In this document: in pieces, positions 42,527-53,357 of the stretch
Position numbering within the stretch: position 1 is the first letter of the stretch
Layout of the letters: each line of letters starts with the position of its first letter
The notes under the pieces: model-generated
The model's input: the letters and a program-made list of their open reading frames with translations, nothing else
Databases searched by the model: none
Told to the model about the DNA's origin: nothing
Origin: Polytrichum commune
Lineage: Eukaryota; Streptophyta; Polytrichopsida; Polytrichales; Polytrichaceae
Direction of reading: 5' to 3'
NCBI GenBank assembly: GCA_950295325.1
Contig: OX485808.1
Location: forward strand, 3,908,501-3,972,500
DNA length: 64,000 nt
Position numbers and translations under genes: made by a program

Positions 42527-44805
42527 CACGGCCGCACGGTCACAGGCCAAGTCAATGCAGGGAATGGACAAGCGTTACGACGGCCATGTGTGGACGAAGA
42601 CCATCACAACCAACATCACAAACGACGTTGGTTTGTCCTCCCGTTATTCCACCTGCGTTGCAACAACAAGGAGTGCGAATATTTGAACCACCGACCTCGC
42701 ATCTTCCAAGTCAACGAGACAGAGTTTGAAGGTTGTACCCTCCAAGCCTTTGTAGTGGATCAATCACCCCCAACTGACTCTACGCTTGTTTGCAAGGTAT
42801 GTAAAGAACCCCCGGCATGTATTGCCAAATGTGGAGCTAAGATTTATTATGTGGTTGGCAAAAGCAACCAAACCAGAGCGTGTATCCACCTAGGGACTCA
42901 TGATCACCCAGTCAAGGTGGGCGACTACAGAGACACTAAGGCTGAGATCAGTGGCCTAATTGAAGAGCAGATCGAGAAGACTCCACAAGCTACCAAGAGT
43001 GCAGTGGTGTTGGAGGCTAGCAAAGTTCTAATTGGAAACTATCTTCTTCAACCCGAGGACGCGCCACCAAAGAAGTTGACTCTAGAGGAACTTGTTCCTG
43101 TATTTGACCGATGCAAGGACATGGCTTCTCCAAACATCCGCAACAAGGTCATGAGCTTCCGTTTCCTGAGAAGGTATGGTGTCATGGACTCTATCACCAA
43201 ACTCCGTGGAATCAGTTTATGGGCCTTTGTTCAGGAGAATAAATTTCCAGGTCAAGGGGTTGATCTTGACAAGGTTTTTGTCTTCAAGATGTCGGAAGTC
43301 GGGCCTGGTAGTGGGGTAGACTTGATGAAGCGTATGCAGCCCGGTGAAGATTTGGAGAATGCTTGGATGATGTTTGACCATGTCAAACGGGTAAGACAAT
43401 GGACCACAATGGCATGCCATGTGTATGATTCCACGTATTGCCGTGTCATGACCATTGCAAGCTGTGACATGCAATCCGAGGACTCTGAGGCCCAGATCGT
43501 TTTCTGGAAGAATCTCAATGCTGTCATGGAGAGGAATGGCGTTGTCAAGCCCAACTTCAAGGGTTTCATGGCCGACAACGCCCAGGCCAATTGGAATGCA
43601 GTTCGGGTCATATATGGCAACGGGAAGAAGGAGGACTGCATGGACGACCGGGAGAGAACCTGTCAGTTTCACTGGACCCAGTCTATGGTTAAGTATACCG
43701 AGAAGTATATTCCCAAAGAACTCTGGGAGCAACACAAGAAGATGTGCCACCAATATAGGACCACGAGGACCATGGACCAAGCGGAAAGTCTGTACCACGG
43801 GCTACGTGCATGGTGGGTATCCGCCGGGGCAGTGACAGAGAAGGCACTAAACAAACTAGAGCTCTGGCTTGCATTCTGGCACTACCGTTATCGCCAATGG
43901 GGAGGCTTCATGACCGGGGTATGTTTTCCTAAAACATTTCATTTTTTTCATTTTTTTCACATTATCCTAATCTGAATCAACTCTTCTCTAATCTCTAACT
44001 ACTTCTACTATGTACTCACAGAAATTTTCAGAAGAAGAACTAGCAGAAATACCTTCATGTAATCTCGCTGAAACAATACACAACAAGTGGCTTCAAGTGT
44101 CTGGAAACAGCGGCGGCGACCTCTACGTGGCTACAGTGGACGACTTCGTTCGAGGCTTCCTACAGGTTGTCAATTACTACCAATTCCTGAAAGGTGACGT
44201 CGGCGGAACAGGCCCTACAAAGAAAGAGCTTAAATTAAGGATGGCAGAACGCAGGGCGAAACAAACAGGTAATCCCTTAGTGCTTGAAGATCCCATGTTG
44301 GACATGCCTGGAGCAGAAGAGTTTTGTACCCGTGAGCCTCGCATGGCTGGAGAAAAGGTATTCGGGTCCACGAAGCGGAAAGCAGATCTACCTCTTGGAG
44401 CTGAAGAGGAGTCTCATCGGCCTGACAAGGTAAACTTCTCACATCCAAGAGGTTTAGGACGTTGTCGGGTAGAGAGGGTTCCGCCTTGGGAAAACACTGG
44501 GCTTCTAGCTGCAACTAGATTTTATCGGACCCGTCGAATCTTCTGGTCTTCAATCGAGTCTTCTGGTCTTCTAGTCTTCTAGTCTTCAATTTCTTCAATT
44601 TCTTCTAATCTTCAACCTCTTTCCCGTCGACCTATCCTGTTGCGGCTCTATATGGGTAAAGGGTAAGGGTAGTGTGATAAGAAACCACGGGCTTCGGACG
44701 GGTAAAACGGGATGTCAAAACACGAGCTGACGTCCAAAAGATTGGCTCCTAAATTTTCAAACCCACGGTGACCAACAATCGCGCCTCACCAGTGGGAACG
44801 ACAGA

Positions 44806-44883
44806 AAACAACCTTGTGGGTGATCAATCCCACTTCGTTGTCACAAACAACCTTGTGGGTCATTAATCCCACTTCGTTGTCAC
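44806..44883. repeat. 39-bp tandem duplication in transposase intron 2
   Basis: 'AACCTTGTGGGT' then 'CCCACTTCGTTGTCACA' occurs at 44,810 and 44,849. It lies in the 1,277-bp intron (44,430-45,706). Confidence 0.85.
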
Positions 44884-45399
44884 ACATTAAACAAATTACG
44901 ATGCAGAAATGAAATGCAACTAGCCTCCAAAACCGGCTTGGAATCACACACAAAAAAAAAAGACAATGTGCCACAAGCAACCACATATTCGAGTCTTGAA
45001 GCCTTCAATTCTTCAATTTGTCCGTCTTCTATGGTCGGTTGAAGTCTCAGCTCTTCTTTTAAGAACCAACAGACTTCCCTCCACTCAAACAAGCACAAAT
45101 CTTGATTGCTAACTTCCAAAACAACAAGTGAGATCTCTCATGAATCACAAATCCCTCGTATTTTATTTCATATTCTTCTCAAAACAACTCACCCCGTGAG
45201 CTTCAAATCCACCTTTCTCTCTCAACAACTTCTTTCCCACAATAATCACATAACATCTTTCCTTCACCACCTCTCTCTATCCATGCGAGAGACAAAATTC
45301 AATCTTATCCTCATCACATGGCTTCTAATCACCCATTGGTCCAAAAAGTAACTCAAGATAAACTAAGTAAGACTAAAACAGGTAAAGTAAAGGCAACAC

Positions 45400-45600
45400 T
45401 AAGAGTAAATTGTGAGTAAACAAAATGATAAAGGTAATTATCCACTTCTATCCACTTTTATCCTTTGGTAAAGGTAACTAAGAGTAAACTATGAGTAATT
45501 AAAAAGGTAAGCAACTTCTATCCACTTCTATCCTTAGGTAATGATAACTAAAATAAACTATGATTAAATAAAAAGGTAATCTACTTCTCTTCTTTATTAT
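45400..45600. repeat. 70-80 bp degenerate tandem repeat
   Basis: Three units contain 'taaactatgagtaa', 'aaaggtaa' and '(tatccacttc)'. It lies in intron 2 of the transposase gene, upstream of exon 3. Confidence 0.6.
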
Positions 45601-46735
45601 TTTTCTCCAATACCAAGAATCACAATGCAATATTAAATACGTACACATCTATATAGTGTACATATTTACATTACGACAACGTGCAGTGAGGTCTCGTCCT
45701 ATGCAGATGCCCATCATTATAGAAGAAGATACTGAAGATGATACACACGTCCAAGAAGATCACCCCCCTGCGCTTGAGCCTGAGAGCATCCCTCCGTCCC
45801 CACCGAACGAGGGAGGGATCCGTCATGTCAGTGTTGTTGAAGAGACAAAGGTTAACGTCAAGGAGTGGCACATATCAAGACTTCCCAAGACCTCGGCGAA
45901 GTGTTGTTGGGCCCAGAGAGTTGTCACGAAAAAGAAGTGTACCGAGAGAATTGTGAGGGGCGCCAATTCGACCGCCGCACCTACCTACACCGGAGTTTGG
46001 ACTAATATACGCAGGAATGTTTCAGAGAGGACAAAATTCTTCTTCTGCTCCGACGACATTGACAGGTGCGTGAAGGGCACAAGGCGCAAATGGGTTGCTA
46101 AGCACTCTGCAGACCAGGAAATGCCCCTGATTCCAAACATTTGGCCGGTGAAGCTAGGCACAAACCTCAAGCTCACTGAAATTCTTGCCCTTGAAGCGGC
46201 TGGATTCCAACTCCCGCATAAGAAACCGGTCTCTCCAAGACGCCTCTTCTCTTCTGCCCCGCCGCCTGCAAATCTCAACGCGGTGCCCGTTCCTGCAGAA
46301 GCAGACCGCTACCCTGGCAAGAGAGACGGCAAGATGGTCAAACGCACTGCCACTCGCCCAAATCCGGCGCAACAACTCTCCATGGCCTCCTCCGACTCCC
46401 TCAAAGCTCGCCTCCGTTCCATCACAATGATACCTCATCCAGGCCATGGTTGCATCATCGGACTGGATTCAGGTGTTCCTCCTGCCATCACATAGTACCA
46501 GGTCACCATCAGCTCTTTCCTGGGTTGCACTTGCCCTGCATTCAAGAAGACGATGACTAAGTTCCGAGGGAGGACCCAATTCTCTTATTGCAAGCATGTG
46601 TACTTCATCCTTTTGAAGGTTTGCCACCGTGATCCCGAGGCCGACCTTTTCATTCACGCGCCTACCTTTAGCTTCAACGAGGTCAAGCTAGTCCTAGAAA
46701 GCGGACTCTTGACTCACCCTTTGGCTAAAAAGTAG

Positions 46736-47070
46736 GAGGCAATCTACAAACAGCCTAGCTCTTGTCAATGGACGGTGGCCACTCAAAATTCCCTCGTCAT
46801 TACATGAATTGAGTCAGCAATATAAGATTCATATTGTCTTTTTCAATATAAAGGGTCTTGTCATTCACATTGATTGCATTGTGTATCTATATCTTTAACC
46901 ACTAATGTCTTGCCACCTAGCACAAGTACACTATGCACGACTACTTTGTAAGCACCCACCAATGCATTATTAGTAGATAGATAGATAGAAACTCCGGTCC
47001 CTTTTAAGGGTTGCACTATTGGTACTAACTATGTATCGCTTATAATTGCCAATCAATGGTTGTTCACTTG
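46736..47070. other. Transposase 3' flank
   Basis: No gene is seen. There is a (GATA)n tract near 46,976-46,987. I looked here and at 41.4 kb for matching terminal inverted repeats and found none. Confidence 0.4.
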
Positions 47071-47073
47071 GTT

Positions 47074-47571
47074 TCATTGATTGAATTTAATGCGTTTTGG
47101 TTTGCCCCTTGCCATTTTGGCATAACTACGAACCTCCGGCTCCACTACAGGACAAACTACATTCACGTCCATTTTCGGCACCACACTTGGCATTTGTCCT
47201 AGGTGGGAACGTTTCAACAATGGACCTCGTCCCCTCAACCCACTAAGTGTTTTCCGGGAATAAGTTCCCGGGGGGATTTTTCCAACCTTCGAGTATGCAT
47301 GAGGTGGCAAGGGCACCTCCACCTTCTCCTCAAAAACCAAGGTGTCACTAGTATCCTGTGCTGGTGAAGGGTCTCCTCTCGGAACTAATCGGACCTTGAA
47401 ATCCCCCATCACTTCAAGCCCCTGGCTACAAACCTCCACCTGCTCTTCTTCCCCACCCTCCACATATGGTTGAAACGGGCCTACGCAGTCACCAAGTGAA
47501 ACAGCAACACCTCTGTCCTCATCCATAACCCTAGCAGTAGATAGCCCAACCCTATAGTGATTAGGTAGCAA
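47074..47571 (-). CDS. Hypothetical protein, up to 165 aa
   Basis: This is an open frame with protein-like composition: 'VMDEDRGVAVSLGDCVGPFQ', a Glu-rich stretch, 'KVRLVPRGDPSPAQDTSD', a Gly/Arg/Lys-rich part and a basic C-terminus (KMARGKPKRIKFN). I do not recognise it. The most natural ATG is MDEDRG (about 47,526), giving about 150 aa; the frame is open further upstream, so an upstream exon is possible. The charged, disordered character would fit a nuclear or nucleic-acid-binding protein or a transposon ORF1. No domain is identified. Confidence 0.4.
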   Translation of the reverse strand: MLPNHYRVGLSTARVMDEDRGVAVSLGDCVGPFQPYVEGGEEEQVEVCSQGLEVMGDFKVRLVPRGDPSPAQDTSDTLVFEEKVEVPLPPHAYSKVGKIPPGTYSRKTLSGLRGRGPLLKRSHLGQMPSVVPKMDVNVVCPVVEPEVRSYAKMARGKPKRIKFNQ

Positions 47572-49750
47572 AAAATCAATCGAAAAAAGAGAAAGAGTCG
47601 ACCATAGCCCAAGGTTATATATCCCTGAGAAAGGTGCTTGGCGCCCTTGAGAAACGACCTTCGAAGAAATAGATGATACTCATCCTGTAGAAAACAACGA
47701 AAACATACCCGTTAAAAAAAATTGTTTAAATCAACCAATATTACTGGAAAGTGAGAGCACGGTAATAGGCAAAAAATAGGAATTTTCAATCTTTAAACCC
47801 CTTGGGTCCACGGTTATAGGTCTAAAAAATTGGCCACAAATAATAATATTCTTCGAATATTTCTGAAATATATTCCAAATTGCTAAATTTAGCAAAAATG
47901 TCTATATTTGGATTCTGGTCTCCATTTTCTGCTCTCCGCTCTCCAATTCTCCGCTCTCCGCTCTCTGCCCATTGCTCGCATACAAGTCTCGTCCTCTACC
48001 AAGTAGTCTATAACGCTACACTAACTTATGTTTTATTGACTAGGAGTAGTCTACTATGTCTTATGAATGTTGGTCAAGACAATAGAAGGAAACAGGTCCT
48101 ACATGACAGACGGGTCTAACACGGATGGCTGCTGTGTTGGAAACTCCCACAGTAGGCACAAATTTAGGGCGAAATAAATCATGTTTTGGCAAACGGGTAA
48201 AATTGCCACTTTGAGGTAAAGTGGATGTCGAAAATGTGTCCTCTGTTTGTGTGCGCGGGGTTGACTGGGTGGGTGGGTGTATTTATGGTCTGGGCCTGGC
48301 ACATACACCAAAAAAACGCATGTTTTTTTAGTGTGACTTAATCAATGTTATGGCAGCTTGTTGCATCGATATAGACGAAGGCGTCCTATTTGATATACGC
48401 CAGCCGCAGTGAATACAACAGGTAATCATTAACAACATTGTGTATTGTATTTGCTGGCATTTGTGCGTACACCGTATGTTGGTGCGTAGCGGTGTTCTAT
48501 GGGTAGACCGTAACCTTCGGCACGTGTATGCCGATATATCGTATTCGCTATGGCGTATTTATTTTCCCCGACTTCATGTATTCAATGTACTTTATTGTTT
48601 GTTGCAATGTGTTTTGGGTGTTTCCGTGTATGCGCTTAATTGGTGCCGCCACATATTTCTCTCTGCCTGTCATTCTTCTGTGTCCCTGTTGCAATGATGA
48701 TGTGTGCGCAGTCCACAATTGTTACAACGATTCCATAGCAGTGGGCATCATGCGATGGACAATGGTTTTAGGTGTGCATGTAAGCAATTTTTTATGCAAT
48801 TTCCAATGTTTGATTATAGGAAGCATCTTCCATGCCATTGTGTTCTCCAGTTGCGAACTCCCTATTCTGCCCCTATTGTCAACAGTGCCCCCGACACCAA
48901 ATTACCCCCCCCCCTAATGGTTGGGTGTTTCTCTCCATGGTGTTGGCTCGTTGTCGTTGCAATGCATGTCACCGCTTCCCCCGTCGACAAACTCACCCTC
49001 CTCGCACCTGCATTTGAACACATATGTATTGAGCGCCACAGTTTGCGCCCATTACCCCCCCCCCTCATGTGCCGGGTTTTCTCCCTGCAAGCTCTGGCAG
49101 CCCACTGGGAAAATCCGCAGTTTATATATACAGTTGCCTTGCATTGCATCACTAACCACCAATGTTAGTTTTTCATGCTTTATGTTAACCACAACAGCTC
49201 ACCGAGCCACATAAAATTCTCGAAGAAATCCACTGGAATTGTGGGTATATATTGGTTGAGCCCATTGTCCAATTGCCACAGCAGAGAATCCTTGTAAACG
49301 AGTTGTATATTAACACTCACCACAATGCTGCCCACAATTTTATATACCTTTCCCTGGGCAGATTTCAAGCAGGGAGTAGTCTCGACATTGCAAAATCTAC
49401 AGTACAAATCCCACACAAAGGATTTGCTAGTCATTCAGTGTAAATGCAATCAGCGTCCCTGCAAGTACATATTCCGAAGAAGGGTGATTGCCCCAAGTTT
49501 TTGGCAGCAAGGTTTTTCAGCTGTCTGCAAAAACGCAAATTTCCAGGGAAACGGACCTTCCGTACTGTCCACTCCGAAACATTCATATGCCATGAGCCAG
49601 TTTCCGTGGCAGGGAAAGGAAACGGACAAACACTAATCATAGAGAGACCTAGTTAAACAGATGCACACCATGGGTGTTTCAGCCCATTAAATGCCTCGCT
49701 TCTGTTTTTTAATCAATCCTTCTCAGAGGGGGGGACACAGAGGGAGGGTG
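47572..49750. other. Intergenic, CpG-richer than the surroundings
   Basis: No convincing gene is seen. Two similar C-runs ('attaccccccccccct' at about 48,902 and 49,055) stand 150 bp apart, which suggests an old duplication. 'tttatatata' at about 49,120 is a possible TATA box for the gene at 49.8 kb. Overlapping short frames on both strands look like chance. Confidence 0.4.
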
Positions 49751-49826
49751 GGTGCAACCCAAGCGTGGACGTGGGAGGTACACACAGAGCAGTGGTGGTG
49801 GTCGTTCGGCAACAAAGGAGGTGGAA

Positions 49827-50476
49827 ATGACAGGAGGCGGGAGTTTGAACCTCAATCTGTTCCCCGATAGGCTTGATGGAACTGAAGGCTTGCGGGGGAC
49901 GGGGAGGGCTCCCACCACAAATACCACGAGTGCCGTCAACAGAGGGGTTTGCAGGGGCTCAGGAAGAGGCACTGGGCGGGTGAGGCGACTGCCGGCAGTG
50001 CAACCACGGTACCAGTCCACGGCAAGTCCTGCAGCCGCAACCCATCCCATTCCATCATGAATATGTTCAATAGGTGTGCATGATTTAGGCGCGGTGTGAA
50101 AGACAATGCTTGGGCTGTCAAAAATTAATTCTATGGTTTGCATTTGGCACAGGACTTTGTTAGAGCTGGTGCGGAATGTTGGGTGTTGCATCCAAGGAAC
50201 GGAACAAGACCAGTGGCAGAAGGAATAGCCGGACACCTGCATCGGCAAAACATTGCGGATGTTGGCATAGACCGGAGCTTGCTAGAGGAATTGTGCGAGG
50301 ATGGGCAGCAGACGGTGAACGTCACGAAGATGCACAAAAGAAACACCGAGCTCTTGTTTCCGGAAGAAACTGACTGCTCCAAGTACATGGACAACTACGT
50401 CACCCCGCCTGCTCCCAGCAACACCACCGTAATGTGGTCCACAAGGCTTTTGTCGGAGAAGGACGCAGAGGAGTGA
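49827..50476 (+). CDS. Hypothetical two-exon protein
   Basis: Exon 1 (open from at least 49,752, first ATG 49,827) is Gly/Arg/Thr-rich. A donor GGGCGG|GTGAGG at 49,979 and an acceptor GGCACAG at 50,152 join it in phase to exon 2 (50,153-50,476). Exon 2 reads DFVRAGAECWVLHPRNGTRP, then 'VAEGIAGHLHRQNIADVGI', 'LLEELCEDGQQTVNVTKM' and ends LLSEKDAEE before TGA. The 'C.VL...R.VAEG' layout vaguely recalls plant transposon-associated domains such as DUF8039, but the similarity is too weak to call. The splice is inferred, not shown. Confidence 0.4.
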
Positions 50477-51896
50477 GACACACAACCGTGTGCATGTCGC
50501 ATGCTCCTATATGTGCAACGTGGAGAAGGAGCAGTGACCACATGTGTTGTGCATGCACTAGCGCAGTTGCATGTTTTGACAGGAAATGTATGCAACACCA
50601 GTGTGCACACTCCTTTTGCACATTGGAGCAGAGTGCGGAGGCACAGGGACAACGAGGGGTTTTGGTATTTTGGGATAGGATGTTGCAATATATTGCACAG
50701 CGGATGTGTGTCGCACAGACGCACGACTGACATCGAATCCATGGGGTGCCAATGCAACATCGAAGAAGGAGCCAACATTGTCACAGTTGAGGCTGTTCTT
50801 CTAAATGTTGTGGTGCACACACTGATGCTGCGACAGAAAATTGGGGGGGGACTGAAGTGAAGATTCTGGAATGTCTGCGACATTTGAAGGCTATTTGCCG
50901 TCCAATATGGTCGTGTGGTTTTCCTGCATACTATGATGCTAGGGACTATTTTTTGTTTGTTTTCCATGCCCATATCCCAACACAAATAATGCACCCACTG
51001 GCAGGTTTCTGCACTCCTACGGCAAGGTTTGGCACGAAGGGTCGAACTCCAAGCATGTGCAGGGAGGGAGTCACACCGGAATGCAATTTGTGGACTGTGT
51101 GCACGGAAGAGGCAAACAAACATGCAACACACAGCCCTCCGTGTTGGCAGGTTGCGTCCGTGTTTCTACGACAGTGCGACGTCCCATGAAATTTAGCAGC
51201 AGCACATACAATGCACGGCACGTGGACGTTTCAGGGGCTGTGAATGGCAGGCCCTCACCCTAAACGACACAAACGGAATAGGAAATTGTATGTTCTTGCT
51301 ATATTAATATATGAGTCCCATTGTGCACAAGCATTCAAAACAGTTTCCGCCAGAGAATGTCCCCATACGGCCATTCTCGAATACGCAAATGGTATTCGTA
51401 CCGCGTAGAGAAGCTTGGCCATATTTAATACTTACATGCCGACGTAAAATTGTCTAAAAGCTGAAAGAGCAGCGACTTAATGCAAAATACAGGTCGCAAC
51501 AACCTATACACAAACCACGGAATTGAACGACCAAAAAATACGGCGACGACCAAACAGAAAAGAGTATAAAAAAAAATTAAAACAAACATAAAAAAAAAAA
51601 AAAAACCGCATGTGACGTACACCGGGTGTTTTATAAACTCAAGGAAGTCATAAATCCAGTCATATAAACGGTGATATGTAGCAATGTGGCAAGTGTCATA
51701 TGTTTACATTTTAGTATGTAAGAGGAAGGCATTCTTGAGCATAATAATGTCAAATGTCATTTGTGTACACTTTAGTCAACTTGTGACCATTGTCAAACAT
51801 AGGCATACATCTCGTACCATTATTGAACATACGCATGCCAAGATATTAGTAAGCGCATTTGAATGCCAAATGTCATGGGGTGAAGTTGTTGATCAT
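50477..51896. other. 3' flank and intergenic
   Basis: The sequence is rich in 'gtgca' and 'tgcaa' words to about 51,260, then becomes AT-rich with an A-tract at 51,587-51,605. A 245-codon minus-strand open frame (50,395-51,132) overlaps the coding exon above antisense and is Cys/Ser/Thr-rich without domains, so I do not call it. Confidence 0.4.
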
Positions 51897-51898
51897 TA

Positions 51899-52320
51899 AG
51901 GTAGAAATACCATAACCCATTAACCACCCTCCAGCCGTGCACTAGACCGCCGTCATAATGGTGAAGTGTCATTTCTAAAACCAATCATGGCTGGGCGGCA
52001 ACTTCAATGCGTGTACACTTAGTGCAGCCAATGGGAGTCAAGAGTCAATGTACTCATGAGATAACCGATTTAAGCGATGTTCTATATGGAAATGTGGAGT
52101 ACCGTGTTTAGTTTAGGGAGAATCTAGTGAACGAGTAGTGGGTTGGACAAACTTTCCACTTTGGAAAATTGTAGCATTTTCTATATAGGGTAGAAAAATA
52201 TGAAACAACTTGCATTCTTCATGAATCCTTCTCGTCCATCTTGGAAAATTACCTCATGATTGTCAGACCAAATCTTCAATGCGAATCACCTTATTTTCAC
52301 GGGTTATGGTATTTCTACCT
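51899..52320. mobile_element. MITE, 422 bp, with 20-bp perfect TIRs and TA duplication
   Basis: AGGTAGAAATACCATAACCC at 51,899-51,918 is exactly inverted at 52,301-52,320. TA flanks both sides (51,897-51,898 and 52,321-52,322). A TA target fits Tc1/mariner-type elements, although the terminus is not the classical Stowaway one. There is no coding capacity. Confidence 0.85.
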
Positions 52321-52322
52321 TA

Positions 52323-53357
52323 GTGTAACCTAGCATATGCCTCGAAATAGGGTAAGTGACATTATTTTGCATGTGACAATAAATGGTGTAGTTAAAGGCA
52401 ATGAAATGATTTTAGAGTCCGGGAAGCCAAAAGGCTAATGGAACTGAAAGTACATCATGATGGTTTCAAAGTGGGTAACACCCTAGTGTGGTGGAGTGCA
52501 GTAGCCTCCATGAGATAGAGACTAATGTTCACTTGATGATCCAATTGAATAAAGACTCGAGACTCCCTAATACTACATTCTCAAATATTGATGAAAATTG
52601 ATCTCTAATGGGGTTGTATAGGGGACACTCCAACAAAAAGTGTGCCTCATTTTCAATTGCATTATGAGAGCAAAAGTGACATAGTCCATGATATATAGAG
52701 GTAGGGACAGTTGACCACCGCCCACTATCAATGAAATGGGAGAACCGGCTACTAGTTACAAACTGATTAATTTTTTTCCCCCAAATTATGAGTTCAAAAT
52801 CAAAACTATAGGAAATGAACCGAATCTTATATTACAAGAATTACTTCAATTTAAAGTTCAAGCACATGGAATAACCAACACATTTCGATAACTAATTGGT
52901 TGATGATAAGAAGTAAGAATAGCAACCGAGTTGGCTCAAATTTCTCTCGCTCACTGGTTCTAAGCAACCATTTTAGGGCCTGCACACTTAAAAAAGTCAT
53001 AGAGGGTGGAGATCAATTCCAAATGGCATAAAATTTTATGCGTGCTTTCATTAGATTGATGGCCACATTCTAACAAATTTCCAACTAATTCCAAGGCAAT
53101 TTGGTATCTAAAACTAAACTGAAAACTGGATTCTTGTGTTCACTTTTGGCTTCTTGGGAAATTAGGAGTTAAACAACGGTTGTGTGCATGGAATATGACA
53201 CTCAAACCTCACCAAAAATTGATCCTACTCAAAGGAAACCACAAATATATACCAACACAACTTGGGTCCAATCCAGAAATCTCAATTATATATTACGACT
53301 TGCTTGTCTCACAAACTTCAAATAGTTCCAATGTTGTTGCGTGACTCGATGGGACAG
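52323..53357. other. Intergenic, downstream of the receptor kinase
   Basis: No gene is seen. AT-rich sequence between the MITE and the kinase stop codon; the right part is the kinase 3' UTR/flank. Confidence 0.5.

Larger units (their letters stand above)
42527..46735 (+). pseudogene. MULE-like transposase, three exons, one internal stop
   Basis: The exons are 42,527-43,918, 44,022-44,429 and 45,707-46,735, all joined in phase 0 with GT/AG borders. Exon 1 has a Cys-rich N-terminal region (RCNNKEC, then VCKVCKEPPAC). It then has a DDE core: 'VYDSTYCRVMTI' (first Asp), 'FWKNLNAVM', 'GFMADNAQANWNAVR' (second Asp) and 'ERTCQFHW' (the C-x2-H of MULEs). Exon 2 reads 'NLAETIHNKWLQVSG'. Exon 3 ends in a SWIM zinc finger (CTCPAF...YCKHVYFIL, CxCxnCxH), as in MuDR-type transposases. 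A TAG at 46,493-46,495 separates the SWIM domain from the rest. The upstream part is frame-shifted. The product would be a nuclear DNA transposase; activity is unlikely as read. Confidence 0.8.

Noticed and set aside
46740-47060. Terminal inverted repeat for the MULE
   Set aside because: No sequence here matches the inverse of the 41.4-41.6 kb region over a useful length.
50395-51132. 245-codon open frame on the minus strand
   Set aside because: It overlaps the 50,153-50,476 exon antisense, has Cys/Ser/Thr-rich low-information composition and no domain; probably a shadow in GC-richer DNA.
48300-51620. Whole CpG-rich block as one Helitron or CACTA element
   Set aside because: I could find no matching terminal repeats, CTRR end or CACTA termini at either border.
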